Shown here: positions 23,100-36,199 of the stretch, one piece after another
Numbering within the stretch: the first letter of the stretch is position 1
How the letters are laid out: every line of letters starts with the position of its first letter
DNA from: Oryzias latipes
Lineage: Eukaryota; Chordata; Actinopteri; Beloniformes; Adrianichthyidae
Direction of reading: 5' to 3'
NCBI RefSeq assembly: GCF_002234675.1
Contig: NC_019869.2
Span: 9,263,015 to 9,327,014 of the forward strand
Length of the DNA: 64,000 bases
Program-made: the position numbers and the translations under genes
Notes under the pieces: generated by a model
What the model saw: the letters and a program-made list of their open reading frames with translations, nothing else
Databases searched by the model: none
What the model was told of the DNA's origin: nothing

Positions 23100-26000
23100 A
23101 CACCAAAAAAATACTTTCTACTAAGGGATATTTATGTATAGATATAAATGTCTTTGTTTTGTCCTCTTTAGTATTTTTTGTTTTGTTTTGACTTCTTAAA
23201 AAAAAACATCATTTGCCATAACTCTTATCATTAATCAATTAACGAGGAGAGAGGAAATGGCTCATTCTCTCTAAATGTGGATGGATGGGTGGGGTGCTCA
23301 CCTGTTAACGTCAATGTGTAATATGAATCTTTAAATTAAGAAGAAAAAAAATGCAATGCAGTGTTTGATCGGCTTCTGATTCTAACATAACCCGTGCAGA
23401 ACTTTCTACTACTAGTTCTCTTGACCAGATTAGCCTCTAAGGTAGTGGACACAACAGGATGCATGACATCCCACCAGAAATGTGATGTTTTGCATACATC
23501 AGCATCTTCCAAAAAGTAGTGTTTACATCCCAAATTCTCTCATCCCTTTGACTTGGTGACAGCACTGAGGCTTTTTATGGAAAATTCCACACCTGCAAGG
23601 CTCTGACTACTAAGACTGTGAATCTGCCAATAAGTGTGAGTATTGGCTATGAGTGTGTGAAAGCTCCTTGTTGGGATACAATGGCTGTACTGTGGACTTG
23701 TAATGTGAAGCCTTCAATAGAAACATGTTGGACAATAGGCACATTGCAGGGGGGTGGTATAGCCAGCAGGCTGCTTTCATATCTCGCATATCTTCTTGGA
23801 AAACATACCCATAAGCCTTAAAATAAAATGTCGACTTTTTATTGTGTCTTTAACCTTATCTTAATTTAGCAAAGAGTTATAGCTATAGTTGGTGCTAAAG
23901 TCTGCATCAAATTCAGATGAGAAGGTCAGGGATTATGTGGAGGTCAGTGGCTTGACCAAAAATAAAAACATCAACTTCTATGCGGGCTGAGGACCAAACC
24001 GCTGACCCTGGTTAAAGGGCAACGACTCCACGACCCTCAGCCACAGTATTTTTTCAACCTGCAGGAGCTCCTTGGTGTTTGCATGCCCAATTCTGCAGCT
24101 TTATCTTTGTGAAGCAATGCATTCGTAGGCTGCAAGAAAATGATTGCAGCATTTGTGGGTCGCAAGCTGATAAAGGCAGTGGACTTTCACCTTCCTGATT
24201 ACTGTATTTGTAGGAGAGGCTGGCCACGTTTAAAGAGCACACCTGGGCAAAAGAGGCTGACGTTTTAAATAGGTTATTTGGATTTTTTTTTCACGTAACT
24301 TAAATAAGAGATGTAGAATGTTGACCTTCCGTTACAATGAATGATTAGCTCTTTACTGTAAAAATGTGTCCATGGTCTGCATCCTCCATCCCTTGCAATG
24401 CCTTCTGGGGTCTCCAAGTTCATGTGTTGGACTTCAAAGTTAATGACTGCAGTGCTCTGCTGTTCAATGCAAACAAGGTGGAACATAAAAGGCAGGATAT
24501 AAAGCTCTAAAAGTCCGAGCAGTTGCAGCTGCTAAGTACTGCCAGTCGACACCTGAATGAGTCTCATGTTGATCGAGCCCAACCCAGCCTGGTTGTGTCT
24601 CAGAGCTTGTCTCAACTGGTCATGAAGAAGCTGATGCAACACACTTGCAAGTGCCGTGATTCAGGCGCTCATGACCTGAAGTGTGTTTGTAGGTCACGTA
24701 GTAAAAGGTGACTAATAAGATATTCCGTTTTTTTTGGCCAGAGGAAAAAAACGTCTGCATTGCATCAGGAAATTTATGAGGCTGACGATTGACGTAAAGG
24801 TCAATAGCAATTCTCTATAAACATCTGTGAACAACATAACCTTTTCACATAAAACTTGATGAATTATTACAGATTGGGATCCTGTTACCTAGCACACTGA
24901 GTGTGATTTCAGTGAATCCTGGTATCTCTGGGCCTAAAGTGAAGAGTCTGCAGACTGAGAAAACACAGAGGAAGGGCTTCCTCATCTAGATCCAAATGAT
25001 CAGGATCCACTCAGAACAATTCCATCTGATTTATTAATTAACATTCACTTTGACAGATTATGGTCTCCCTTTGGTAGTTATATTAAAGCGTTTATGCAGG
25101 AGATAATTTCAACACCTTATTGTAAGAAAAAGAGAAAAACACTTTTTTGCTGACTGAAAAGGGATTTTTGTTAATTCCTCTGTTGAAAATTTGACTTTCA
25201 TTAAATACAGATTTTTTTAAAGGAACAGTAACTTGTATGACGAACGCTCTCTTTCTTCTAATATTGATACTGAGTAATTAACCAGGCTTGAGAAATGTTT
25301 TCTCATATTGAGTTTAGACAATAAAAGCAAACAAAAGAATCCCAATAATAATCTATTTTTAGTTTTGTTTATAGATTGTAATTTCTTTAAATCAGAGTAA
25401 GTGATTATTCGGTTTGGAAACGTAAGCTTTGCAAATGTAAGGTTTGTTTTTCAGACGAACTTTTAACAAAAAAGTTTACAATTAATGCAATTAATCTGAC
25501 CCTGGCTGGGGTCAGAGGAGTAAAGGTCCAAACCTGCAAAAGGATGACTGACTTAGTTAAACAAAAACGAGTGACCACATGAGCAGCAACCTGCAAACCA
25601 AAACACAATACCCACATAGAACTGAAAGCTTTGAGGACGCTCAAAGTAATAGTGTCACACATAATATTGCTTGAGATACTCTGTATTACTCAAACTAAAA
25701 TAAATGTAACACTTGAAGGACTGCATTTTGGTTTGGAGCTTAAATCTGAGATACCTGCTCTCGTTTTATTGATTCTTACGACAAATCAAGAAGTCCATTA
25801 GATTTTGATTGGAGCTAGCAGAGGATCTGCAGCCTGCAACACATAAATAGCCATCTGGGTTCATTTCCCACTGACTACAACCCAGTAGGAAACATTATTT
25901 CACCCTTTAGAAAATACACTGATTTGTATTGATGTTATTGTTAATTTTAGCATATACATAAAATATAGGATATAGATGAACTATTGTGTTTTGGTATAAA

Positions 26001-28440
26001 TAATTCACAAACATTAAGAGAAAATAGCTTCATTTTTTTTCAAAATATAACATATTTTAGAACTTTTGACAGAGGTTCACATGACTTCCTTTCAAATAAA
26101 AGACCCCCGGTTCCATATAGGATCATCTTATTTCATCACATGTAGAAATAGATAGTTTAATGTAAGCAGTAATAAAAATAAAGATAAAATTAAATCGGAG
26201 CTAATTAAGTGACTCTTGTCAGATTTTTCAAAACCAAAAGGTTCACTTAAAAATCCTCAAATTTGTTCAAAAATAGAAAACCCGCCCTATAATCCGGTGC
26301 AGTTAAATTATGATTTATGGTTATGCTTACTGACCTCAAATAGATTTTCTGTAGTACACAGCGCTCAAAAATCTGTCAAAGTATTTTGAAACCATATTAG
26401 TCAACAAGGGATAACTGAATTGTTGGAGAATTAAGTCAGGAAACTCGTGGACTCATCCGTACTGTCCTTCAACTGTTTGCGTTACTGCACGTGTTTAACT
26501 TTACTACTTTTTACTTTACATTTACTATTTTTCTATTTTTCTTTAACCAGGGAGCCACAATTGAGGGGGAAAACGGCAAAGTGTCTGGAGCCTCAGGGTG
26601 CAGACCCGAGCACATCCAGACAGCATTTAAAAAATCCATTTAAAAAAATCACAACAACCTTAGAAATGCCACAAAATGACTTAAAATATTTCCTAAAAAA
26701 CACGCAAACATTTATACAGAATTACTTCAACTGTGGACACAAGCAAAGACCAAGAGAATCGCAGTTTTGACACAGTTAAAGCAACCTGCTGAGTAAAACA
26801 AAAATTACTATGTGGATGACTCTTAACTAAAAAGGATGACACCAAAAGGTATGAAGGTGAAGGTTCTCATTTTTTCCTGGTGAGGTTGTTTATTTATTCT
26901 GGTTGTTTGTTGCACAACAACACAAACACACAAACTGAACTAATCCTAATCCTCTCAAGAACAAGGTACTGCCCGTCAAGTTCTGAATCAAAGCTGGAAA
27001 ACCTTCAACACAAGTATAGACAAGAAGAACATGCCAAGGCCGAACAACTAATGACAGCTACACAAATATTGAATCATGGTGTGTTTTCCCAGAGTCATGC
27101 ATTTGCAGGCTGGATCCAACCCAGGAATCCTGGTAATCCACTGTTGCTTTTTTCAGTCCAGTTGAATCTCACTTCCTTTAGTGACTTATTATACAACCCT
27201 TTTTTCCCCTGCCTGTGAGGAAAGCATTCCAGAAGCAGGGAGACTCAGTCTTTCCCCATAGAGCCTCACTCAATCAGCCTTTGTTTTGATTCAGCAGGAA
27301 GGTATGTAAGGTCAGGCCGACCACGTCTTCAAATCCACCCAACATTCAGCGGATATTTGTCAGGTGGCGTGGGACGCAAAACGCAAGAGGACCAGGCCTG
27401 GTGGCGGAAAAGTCAATATTTAATAATTGAACTAGAACTCGAAAAAAATGTAAGGATCAACAGAAAGTGGACGATCTGACAAAGAAGAAATGTGCTGGGG
27501 GAGAGAAATTGACTGACTGAATCTAACAGGGGGAACACTTACAAACAGAAGGAGAAGCAAGAAAACGCTGAAATAAAATCGAATTCTATTGCCTTATAAT
27601 TCTGTTTTCTCTTTTACTTTCACCAAGAAAAATCAGCTGATGTTCACGTAAGTATGTTGGTACAGTTGTCTGAACGATCAGGTTAGTGACCTGTGGGATG
27701 AGAAACCTCTGTTTGACCCCAAAAAAAGAGCACAGGAGGCTAGATTGGGAAGTTGGCATCAATAGGATTGCTTGAAAATAAGTGCAGGGGCTGTAAATGA
27801 ATTAACTATGACTGGTCAAAATAAAAGCAAGTGCACTTCTTTTATTACCGGTAGTCTAAAGTGCTTAAAAGGAATCCAAAACATGAAAATTTTAAGAAAC
27901 TTGTTTTCAAAAAAACTTTTAAAGAACATGAAATACTTCAAATCCGTGTTTAAATGATATCTTGGAGGTGAATCTAGAGGACAAACAGTGTTTTGGAAGG
28001 ACTAACCTCAGCTTCTGAATTCCCTCATACGCTGAGCCTCAGCTAAAACAGTCAGCACTGCTCAAGCATGGCTTCATAATTAATGATTAAATTGTTTGTT
28101 GTGGGAAAGTCTTATTGTGCGGTCAACTTTATAGCATGATTTGTTGTCTGTTATTAAGAAGGAGCTGCTGACTCGAATTGCTCAGGAGTTAATGATTCTC
28201 GTCTTTCCTTGTAGTGAGGATAAGAAAACAACACGCCTCAAAGGCATATAAAATAAAGCCGTGATATGACTGCGATAACGCAGAGGTCCCTCCTCTGGTG
28301 CAAAAACACAGCATAAATAAAGTCATGCTAAACTAAAAGTGCTTTAAAAGATCATAAACAATGTTGCAGAGAAAGTGCTGGGTTCCAGTGACATGCCCTT
28401 GTCGTTGACCTTCTGTTTATACTGAGGAAATACATTTTCT
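23100..28440. other. Intergenic DNA between ndrg1 and the forkhead gene, no gene recognised
   Basis: Short open frames here have no family resemblance, splice structure or codon pattern. No clear transposon termini were found. This stretch is upstream of ndrg1 and may contain distal regulatory elements that cannot be seen by eye. Confidence 0.45.
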
Positions 28441-28464
28441 GGCATTTTTAGCAAAACAGTACAC

Positions 28465-28920
28465 TTGAATTTTCATCTTTAAGCATACTTGAGTATAAGT
28501 AGCAACTATAGACTATGGATGTTTAGTGTATGAAGTATATTAACTGTATACTTCACAAATTGGAACATTTCAAATTTGCAAAATATAGAGTACAGACTAT
28601 TTATAGTTGTAGTACATTTAAATAAACTACTTTTTTCTGAGGGTTTCCTCATAGTTGGATGTTTTTCAGCAAAAAGTATTACACCTGATGTTTATTTACT
28701 ACGTATATTTGAGTATAGGTAAGGCAAGTATAGACCATGTATGCTTAGTGTACAAAGTATACTAACTGAATACTTCTTCAGACTAAATTGGTACATTTTA
28801 AGTTTGCAATATATAGATAGTAAATAAAAAGTAAACTTCAAGTATACTGCCTCACTTTTACTACAGACTAAGTATACTTGTAGTACATTTAAATAAAATA
28901 CTTTTTGCTGAGGGTTGTGT
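28465..28920. repeat. Second AGTATACT array, about 2 units
   Basis: Same unit as at 22.4-23.1 kb (GACCATGTATGCTTAGTGTA, AACTGAATACTTCTTCAGAC, TTTGCAATATATAGATAGTA) with boundaries at about 28650. Five units in the window share a common source. Confidence 0.65.
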
Positions 28921-28929
28921 GAACTTTCC

Positions 28930-31900
28930 ATGATGTATTTTCCACCAAAGGGGTTCATCACAGTGTTCCAGTTAAAATATTAAGTATTTTTTTAACAGGA
29001 AAACCTATTATAGAATCTTTTGTAGTATTCTAACTGCAATAAATAAATAAATAATTACCATTCCAAAAGATTATATATATACTGTCCAGCCTGGTCTAGT
29101 TGGTTTTTTTTTTAATTGTTAGTATTTCTTTTTTTATTAAAATATATTGTTTCTGTGTTATTCTGCTGAAATCAAAAAAGAGAAATATAAAACTGGAATC
29201 AGGACAAAGAAGACAGATGCGTGGGAGACGTGACGGCCCGCCTGTAGCTCTCTTATCTTCTCATGTCACTCAAACGCGCCTTCAGGAAACGCCCAGTGCT
29301 TTGCTTTGGACAGTCAGGCGAGAGAACAGAGGGTTCTGAGTGCTGATCCGCTGACTTTCAGAACAACACGCTGCTTAGCTTCTGAAGCAAACAAACAAAC
29401 AAACAGCCTCTTTCCAACAGAGCCGTATGATCAAATATCACGCATGGCAAAGATGACAGCAAGATATCTGTACAATACTCAGTAGGCGCTGAGGTCAGAT
29501 GGGAGGAAACGGGCATTTGAGAGCTAATATTAGCTCAGTTGTACAATAGAGCGGCTTCTGTGTAAACAAGTGGCAGAACATCTGTCCAGAGATTATAGGA
29601 ACATCGACAGGGAGGCATAAACATTCACCAAAGACCCACAGAGTTCATTTGCATGCACAGATGTGCATATATGTATACTTATATCTAAATATAGATATCT
29701 ATATATAGTTGTGACAATTAGGAGGAAAAACAAGCTGCTTTTTTCGTTTCCATCCCTCCGTGCCACTCAGTCACATGCTCAGTGTTTCTGTCTGAGTGCC
29801 AAGCTCAGTACTCTCTGACTGACTGTAATCTGTTGATCAGTTAGGGGGGAGGGGGGGGGGCATGATGGACAGAAGGACAGCAATCTAGGTCGTCCAGCAG
29901 TAATCCCTTTGGATGGAAGCGCTGTATGTTGTCGGGAGAGAATTGTTTAGCTCGCCCAACCCTTCTTGTGGTTGGCATGGTAAATTGTCGCCTTGTGACA
30001 GACAGCCCTGACTTTGTCTTCCCCCTCACATGATCTGATGGGATCTGTTAGAAATTCCTGGCTTTGATTAATCAGTCACAAATGGCGGAGAGCAGGGAGA
30101 TGCTTGAGACTCACTGACTAGTTCTTGTTAAAGGTTTTAAACAAACTAGGCACCTTGTGGGTGTGCAAAAACAAAAGGATTTCTTTGGAACTCTGCTAGA
30201 ATTTAGAGGAGCATCAGATACATGAATACATCTGCTTCCAGCAGAAGATTGCATAACTACCATTCAGAGAACATCACAAACAAGCTTTTTGGGCTTTGGG
30301 TCAAAGGGATGTAAAAGGGTGAATGAGTCCAAAATAAGAAAACAAACCTATTGCAAAAATAGTAAAAGATCAACCCCAATGAAATGTGTGTTTTGAGGGT
30401 TTTTGACACGTTCTTGTAGCATTTTTCTGATGATATGAAAAAAAAAAACAACAAGGAATAATAGTGCATTTCTGAGTATTTATTGAAGTCGTAGAGAATC
30501 AGGGGCAGGCGAAAAAGTTTGAAAAACGCTTGCAGTCGTTACGTACAAACTACAATCGGCGGGCCACAAGCTTCATGCTCCGCTACATTCTGATGCATCT
30601 ACCTTCATACAAATAGATCCCTGAACGTCTTTATTTTCCTCGTCTGAGATGGTTTTAGACTCAAAACTGTACGGCTGGATAACTCCAATACTTCTCACCA
30701 CTGCTCTAAGCAACAAGAAAGGGATTAAAAAAAACTGTGGAAACACTTTTGCAATTGATCAAAAGATGATTGAAGTGGGACTTTAAATTGTCAGCTGTTG
30801 TTAACCCTTTAACTGCCTACTCAACCACACAGTAGAGCACTTCGGAAAAATATTATCAAAAGCACTGATTATGTGTATTCTGTTGCAATGAGCAGCAGAA
30901 CAAAACAAAAGAGTAAATGTGTTAATATTCTCTCAGTGTAAATTCAGTCTTTGGATTTCTGGTTTTAAACTCGGTGCTCGTCATTGTGGTCCCCTGCATG
31001 TTTTTGGTTGAAGGATGTTTGTGTTTTCTGTCAGTTTAAATTTTAAACAGTGGTTTTTGTTATGGTTCCTTCCTGGTTACCTGCCACATTCCCTCTTGTT
31101 TAAAAAAACCCCACGACCAATCACATTTTCCACTGTTTTCATGTTTTCATGTGTGTTCTGGTTGTTAATTTTCATTTGCAGTTTCAGTGTTGTCTGACTC
31201 AAAAACACACACAGATGGCTACGTTTTTAATGATATATAAACTTCTGATTTGTCATTTTATACATCGTATTAGTATAATAAAAAAGTTTGTGAGTTTTTT
31301 TTACAACTTGACATTGAAATGTTTCCTCTCAGTTGAGAATCACACATGCATGAAGCCTCCTAGAGCCGTAATAATCCCAGTAATAAAGAGAGCATTCCTA
31401 AAATACTTCTTCAACTTATAACAGCTTTTTAAAAGTCAATTCATTGATCTGATATGACACACTCTTAAACAACAGTAAGGCTGTTAAAAAAATTAGATAA
31501 GTAATTCACAAATTACTTATTAACTATGTACTATTGTCCAATGTTGTGACCGCAGTTGAACTGGAAACTTGGATGTGCATCGACTGCTGCATGAAGAGGT
31601 CAGTTCAGGTACTTAGTGCAATAATAAGATACATATAAATTAAAAATGGTTACACAAAAGCTTTAACCTCTACTTTAGACCTCACACATCAGCCTTTTTG
31701 CAAGAACTGCCATGGCTGTGCATGCGCCATATGTCCTCTGTTGACAACTAACAGTTACTTCATGGGGCTTTGTCCTACTTGACCTCGAAGTTCAGTTTGC
31801 TAGTCAGTTTTTGCAGAAGGGAGATGGGTCAGAAGAAAGTGCAAGAGGTTAAAGGTCATGAAAGGAGCCAACGCTTCTGTGTTTATATGTAAATATATAG

Positions 31901-32530
31901 GAATACAAGCAAACATGCTCATATGTATATGTCAACACTCGTGATTCCCCCCCAAAAATGCTAAAATGCATGTTTTTTTTGTGCATATAGTCTTATAAGT
32001 GTAACACTATGAATTAAAACTGCTTTTAGAAACGTGGATGATTATTTACAAAGTGAACAGAAAAAAGAACTATTAATATTTGGGAGTCAGCTGAAAAGGG
32101 GGCTTGAAAAACTGGCAGGGGAGGATTCACGCTTCGTTGCTAAGGTCACGTTGCAGAAGACCGCTTCATGTCACAAGTCAAACATCATGGCAAAGCTGAG
32201 CGCAGCAAAAAGAGGAGCAAGGTCATTGGCAAGGTCTTTGTAAGGTTATCAAGGCAAGTGAGGGGGGGTAGCATGAATTGTTCTACTGTCTAAAGGATTT
32301 GAACAAGAAATTAAATTAAAAGATAGAAACATGGAAAAGTTCATCGCAAAATGTTTTTATAAGCACAGCAAGAGTTGTAAAAACATTTTTCCTAAAGGAA
32401 ATTAAGTCCTGCAAAGAGGAAATGCTGCATCAGAGCAATTCTGCATGGAAAATTTGTTCTTAAGACTAATCCTTAAAACAAAGTTTTTTATTTTTCTTCA
32501 TAAAATTGTTTTAAATTCTCTTTACTAGTA
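28930..32530. other. Intergenic DNA, no gene recognised
   Basis: Apart from one MITE A copy, an (AAAC)n tract near 29391 and a poly-G run near 29847, nothing is recognisable. Confidence 0.4.
30368..30786 (+). mobile_element. MITE family A copy, intergenic
   Basis: Contains AACTGTACGGCTGGATAACTCC and ends AAAAGATGATTGAAGTGGGACTTTAA. The middle is shortened relative to the 3.2-kb copy. Confidence 0.6.
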
Positions 32531-32536
32531 AATATA

Positions 32537-33905
32537 CATTCCAGACCAAAAGTTTGGACACACCTTCTCATTCAAAGAGTTTTCTTTATTTTCATAACTA
32601 TGAAAATTGTAGATTCACACTGAAGGCATCAAAACTATGAATTAACACATGTGGAATTATATACATGACAAAAAAGTGTGAAACAACTGAAAATATGTCA
32701 TATTGTAGGTTCTTCAAAGTAGCCACCTTTTGATTTGATTACTGCTTTACACACTCTTGGCATTCTCTTGATGAGCTTCACCTGAAATGTTTTTCACGTC
32801 ACAGGTGTGCCCAGTCAGGTTTAATAAGTGTGATTTCTTGCCTTATAAATGGGGTTGGGACATCAGTTGTGTTGTGCAGAAGTCAGGTGGACACACAGCT
32901 GATAGTCCAACTGAAAAGACTGTTAGAATTTGAATTATGGCAAGAAAAAAGCAGCTAAGAACAGAAAAACGAGTGCCCATCATTACTTTAAGAAATGAAG
33001 GTCAGTCAGTCCAAAAGATTGGGAAAACTTTGAGTCACCAGCCTCAGAAATGGCAGGTTAACAGCATCTCAGATTAGAGAGCAGGTCAATGGCACACAGA
33101 GTTCTAGCAGCAGACACATCTCTACAACAACTGTTAAAGGAGACTGTGTGAATCAGGCCTTCATGGTAGAATATCTGCTAGGAAACCACTGCTAAAGAAA
33201 GGCAACAAGCAGAAGAGACTTGTTTGGGCTGCTTTGGTCTGATGAGTCCAAATTGGAGATTTTTGGTTCCACCACCATGTCTTTGTGCGACGCAGAAAAG
33301 GTGAACGGATGGACCCTACATGCCTGGTTCCCACCGTGGAGCATGGAGGAGGAGGTGTGATGGTGTGGGGTGCTTTTGGTGACACTGTTGGGGATTTATT
33401 CCAAATTGAAGGCATCCTGAACCAGCATGGCTACCACAGCATCTTCCAGCGGCATGCCTTTCCATCCGGTTTGCGTTTAGTTGGACCATCATTTATCTTT
33501 CAACAGGACAATGGCCTCAAACACACCTCCAGGCTGTGTAAGGGCTATTTGACCAAGAAGGAGAGTGATGGGGTGGCTGTACAGAGGACCTGGCCTCCAC
33601 AGTCACCGGACCTGAACTCAATCGAGATGGTTTGGGGTGAGCTGGACCGCAGAGTGAAGGCAAAAGGGCCAACAAGTGCTAAGCATCTCTGGGAACTCCT
33701 TCATGACTGTTGGAGACCATTTCAGGTGACTACCTCTGGAAGCTCATCAAAGCAGTAATCAAAGCAAAAGGTGGCTACTTTGAATTTTCAATATTACATA
33801 TTTTCAGTTGTTTCACACTTTTTTGTTATGTATATAATTCCACGTGTGTTAAATCACAGTTTTGATGCCTTCAGTGTGAATCTACAATTTTCATAGTCTA
33901 AAAAT
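32537..33905 (+). mobile_element. Tc1/mariner transposon, decayed, DD38E-type spacing
   Basis: The left end follows a TA and reads CATTCCAGACCAAAAGTTTG. About 230 bp of terminal sequence recur inverted at 33750-33900 (TGTTTCACACTTTTTTG, TTTTGATGCCTTCAGTGTGA); the outer right 40 bp are missing. The transposase begins MARKKQLRTEKRVPII at 32938 but is broken by frameshifts. The C-terminal part at 33285-33758 is open: HGGGGVMVWGAF, FIFQQDNGLKHT and PDLNSIEMVW. The last two catalytic residues are separated by 38 residues, not the 34 of classical Tc1. Confidence 0.8.
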
Positions 33906-34795
33906 ATCTAATATAAAATATATCTGTTTTTTACAACTACAGATCTGTCTTTTTTTTGTTTGTTTTTTTATAATTAACCCCTCTCCAGCAGCTGAGCAAA
34001 TCTTTCAGATTGTACTGTACCAATAGAGGGTCATGAATCTTTCAACCCATGAAATGTAGACTTGGATAAACTCCTTTTGTATTTGGAACTAAACTTTATT
34101 TATATTATATTTGCATACATTCATTTTTTTTGAAAAGGCAAGAGAGAGTTGGGATATTATAAATGGGGGATAGGGGTACAAAAAAGGAAAAAAACATTTC
34201 TTGTATAAATGAGCTGTTGGATCAAAATGTCTTAACTGTTCCTTAGATGGACATTTAGAAGGAATTGTTTATGGAGAAAGGTCCATTGGTAAAGAAGACC
34301 GTCGAACTCCTTTCCTAAGACTTTCAGCAGCTGTCTTATATTAGGTAGTTTAGGTCAGGAAGGAGCTGAAAGGCTTCCAACAGCCCCCATCAACTTCATG
34401 TTTTACAAAGCATTCCCTCCTGTTTATCAGGTCATTACCCTCACTACCCATTCTCAAGCCTAAACTAACTCTGACCTCTTTGGGCCAGCCTTTATCAGGA
34501 CTTCAGTTGCCTTTCCCAACCACATTAACTCATTTGCTCAAGTCAAACTCGCAGCTGCAGTTAGTCTACTTTGTAATGTATTATGTCACTTGTTAAGCCA
34601 TGACTGCAAGAGTGTTAACCTTTAACAAAGGCAGACGGTTTAGATTTTAGCTCGTCTTCAGAATGGTACTTTATATCTCTAACAATGTTTTTTTCCAAAT
34701 CAAACAAACTCCTCACTTCTGAAACATAAAAAAAGTAAAAACATATTTTAAAAAATACAAACTATATTGCACTGGTTTAATGTAGCTGTGTCTAC
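33905..34795. other. Forkhead gene 3' flank / 3' UTR
   Basis: No coding sequence. A minus-strand AATAAA (TTTATT near 34094) could end the forkhead transcript, but the 3' end is undefined. Confidence 0.35.
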
Positions 34796-34800
34796 AGCGA

Positions 34801-35754
34801 TCAGTAGTTAGATGGTGACCCAAGTATCACTGGCATGTCATAGATTGATTGAGACATTCCTCCAGTATTGAGGCAGTGGGATATGCTGCCCCCTGTTGAC
34901 CAGAATGTAAAACTTCCAGCAGGAGTTTGACTAAACAAAAGCTGCTCAGACCCCCAGGTAACAGCCGTCTTTTCTCCAGCTGATCTGTGATCTGAACAAA
35001 GGTGCTGCTCCGCTTTAACCAGCAAAATGGACGGTGGAAAAGCTCTGAGCGGCCGAGCTGGAGTAGTGTCTTTTTTCAGCAGGTTTTCAATGGAAAAGGA
35101 GCTGCTGAACTTCCCGTTAACCCGGGCATCATCACAGGCAGCAGGTTGAGGAGAGCAGAGCACCGACTGCTTTCCTGATCTTTGATTTTTGCTCCCTGTT
35201 TCCACTTTGGAGGCGAGCTCGGGGAAGAGGTGCAGGAGATCTTTGAGGTGACGACGCACCATCTTTGTTGTGATCTGGCTAGAGTCCAGTTTCCAGTAGT
35301 TTCTCTTGGTAGTCACAGGGTCTGGCACCACTGGAATCTAGTAAAGTAATTGTAATCCAGGTTTTAGTTGCAAAATTAAGCTAAACTAGCACATTTAAAG
35401 ACCAAAACAAACCTTTCTGAAGCATCTGTGCGTTGACAAACACACCCGGATGTTGTTCTCAACAGATTTTCTGCCCTCAGAAATCAGTGGCTCCATCTTC
35501 TGAATCAACTACAAGATATTCAATTGGGGTTATTCTTTTTTTTAACATTTTGAGCTGAAATAAATAAATAAATAGAAAAAGAATCAATTAGTATTCCATT
35601 TGAATCATCTCACCTGAGTGAAGGTGAGCATCTGGTCCGGAGCATCATGAAGGGCCACTGCAATCTTTGCCAGGTAGGTGGAAGCATTCCCATAGACTTC
35701 TCTCCGGGTGCCACTGGTTGGATGAAAGGTTCCTGGAACTCCAGACTTCTCCAT
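34801..35754 (-). CDS. Divergent forkhead-box (Fox) transcription factor, three exons
   Basis: Predicted nuclear DNA-binding protein of 257 aa from exons 35754-35614 (47 codons), 35508-35413 (32 codons) and 35337-34801 (178 codons plus stop). All introns are phase 0 with GT/AG ends. The ATG has a good context (aagATGg). The forkhead domain spans about residues 22-115: helix 1 TYLAKIAVALHDAPDQ, helix 2 TFTQLIQKMEPLISEG, helix 3 SVENNIRVCLSTHRCFRK, then the wing NYWKLDSSQITTKMVRRH. The canonical recognition motif NSIRHNLS is NNIRVCLS here, so the base-contacting His/Asn pair is lost, and the Trp before helix 3 is Arg. FSIENLL at residues 160-166 is an EH1-like Groucho/TLE motif. I cannot assign a Fox subclass. 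A longer N-terminus is unlikely because an in-frame TGA lies upstream of the ATG. Confidence 0.72.
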
Positions 35755-35889
35755 CTTCCTTGCAGGGGCTTCCAGATCCGTGTTGGTCTGAGATCTCCAG
35801 CTGGTGGACCTTCAAGTCTGCACATAAGTCCTATTTGTACAATAGGGGATTACAGGGTGGGTCCCAAAGGTTAACAAGCACCTTTTCAT

Positions 35890-36185
35890 GAGATGATGAC
35901 CCATGGATGTTGGAGGTGGAGCCAGACATCACAGGAAAAGGTCATTTCAAAAACAGCTTTACATGTGCAAATGTGAGCAAAAGGCAAATCTGGAGGTGGC
36001 AGAGCTGAAGATGTTCAAGTTCCCTTCGGGAATAACAAGGATGGATCTCAGACACGAGATTAATGCAGCAAAGTATCTTAAATGGTATGGACACACGAAG
36101 ACAGTGATGATATTGATAAAAGATGCTCAGGTTGGGGCTATGAGGAGGGATTTAGGTCAGGAGTCTGAAACCTTCAACACTTAAA
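35890..36185 (+). mobile_element. Possible LINE-derived fragment
   Basis: A short open frame (VAELKMFKFPSGITRMD...) vaguely resembles the 'ELKMLRFSLGVTRMD' stretch found near the 3' end of some fish LINE ORFs. There is no start or domain structure. Tentative. Confidence 0.3.
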
Positions 36186-36199
36186 GAGCCATTCAGGAG

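Noticed and set aside
24523..24711. 62-codon cysteine-containing frame
   Set aside because: No family resemblance, no supporting splice or promoter signals; length is within chance expectation.
26447..27218. Two neighbouring frames of 107 and 112 codons
   Set aside because: Composition is non-coding (poly-A/T-driven), not conserved with any family I recognise, and no exon borders fit.
35903..36184. 93-codon frame beside the forkhead gene
   Set aside because: Opposite strand, no splice signals, and resembles decayed LINE sequence rather than a host gene.
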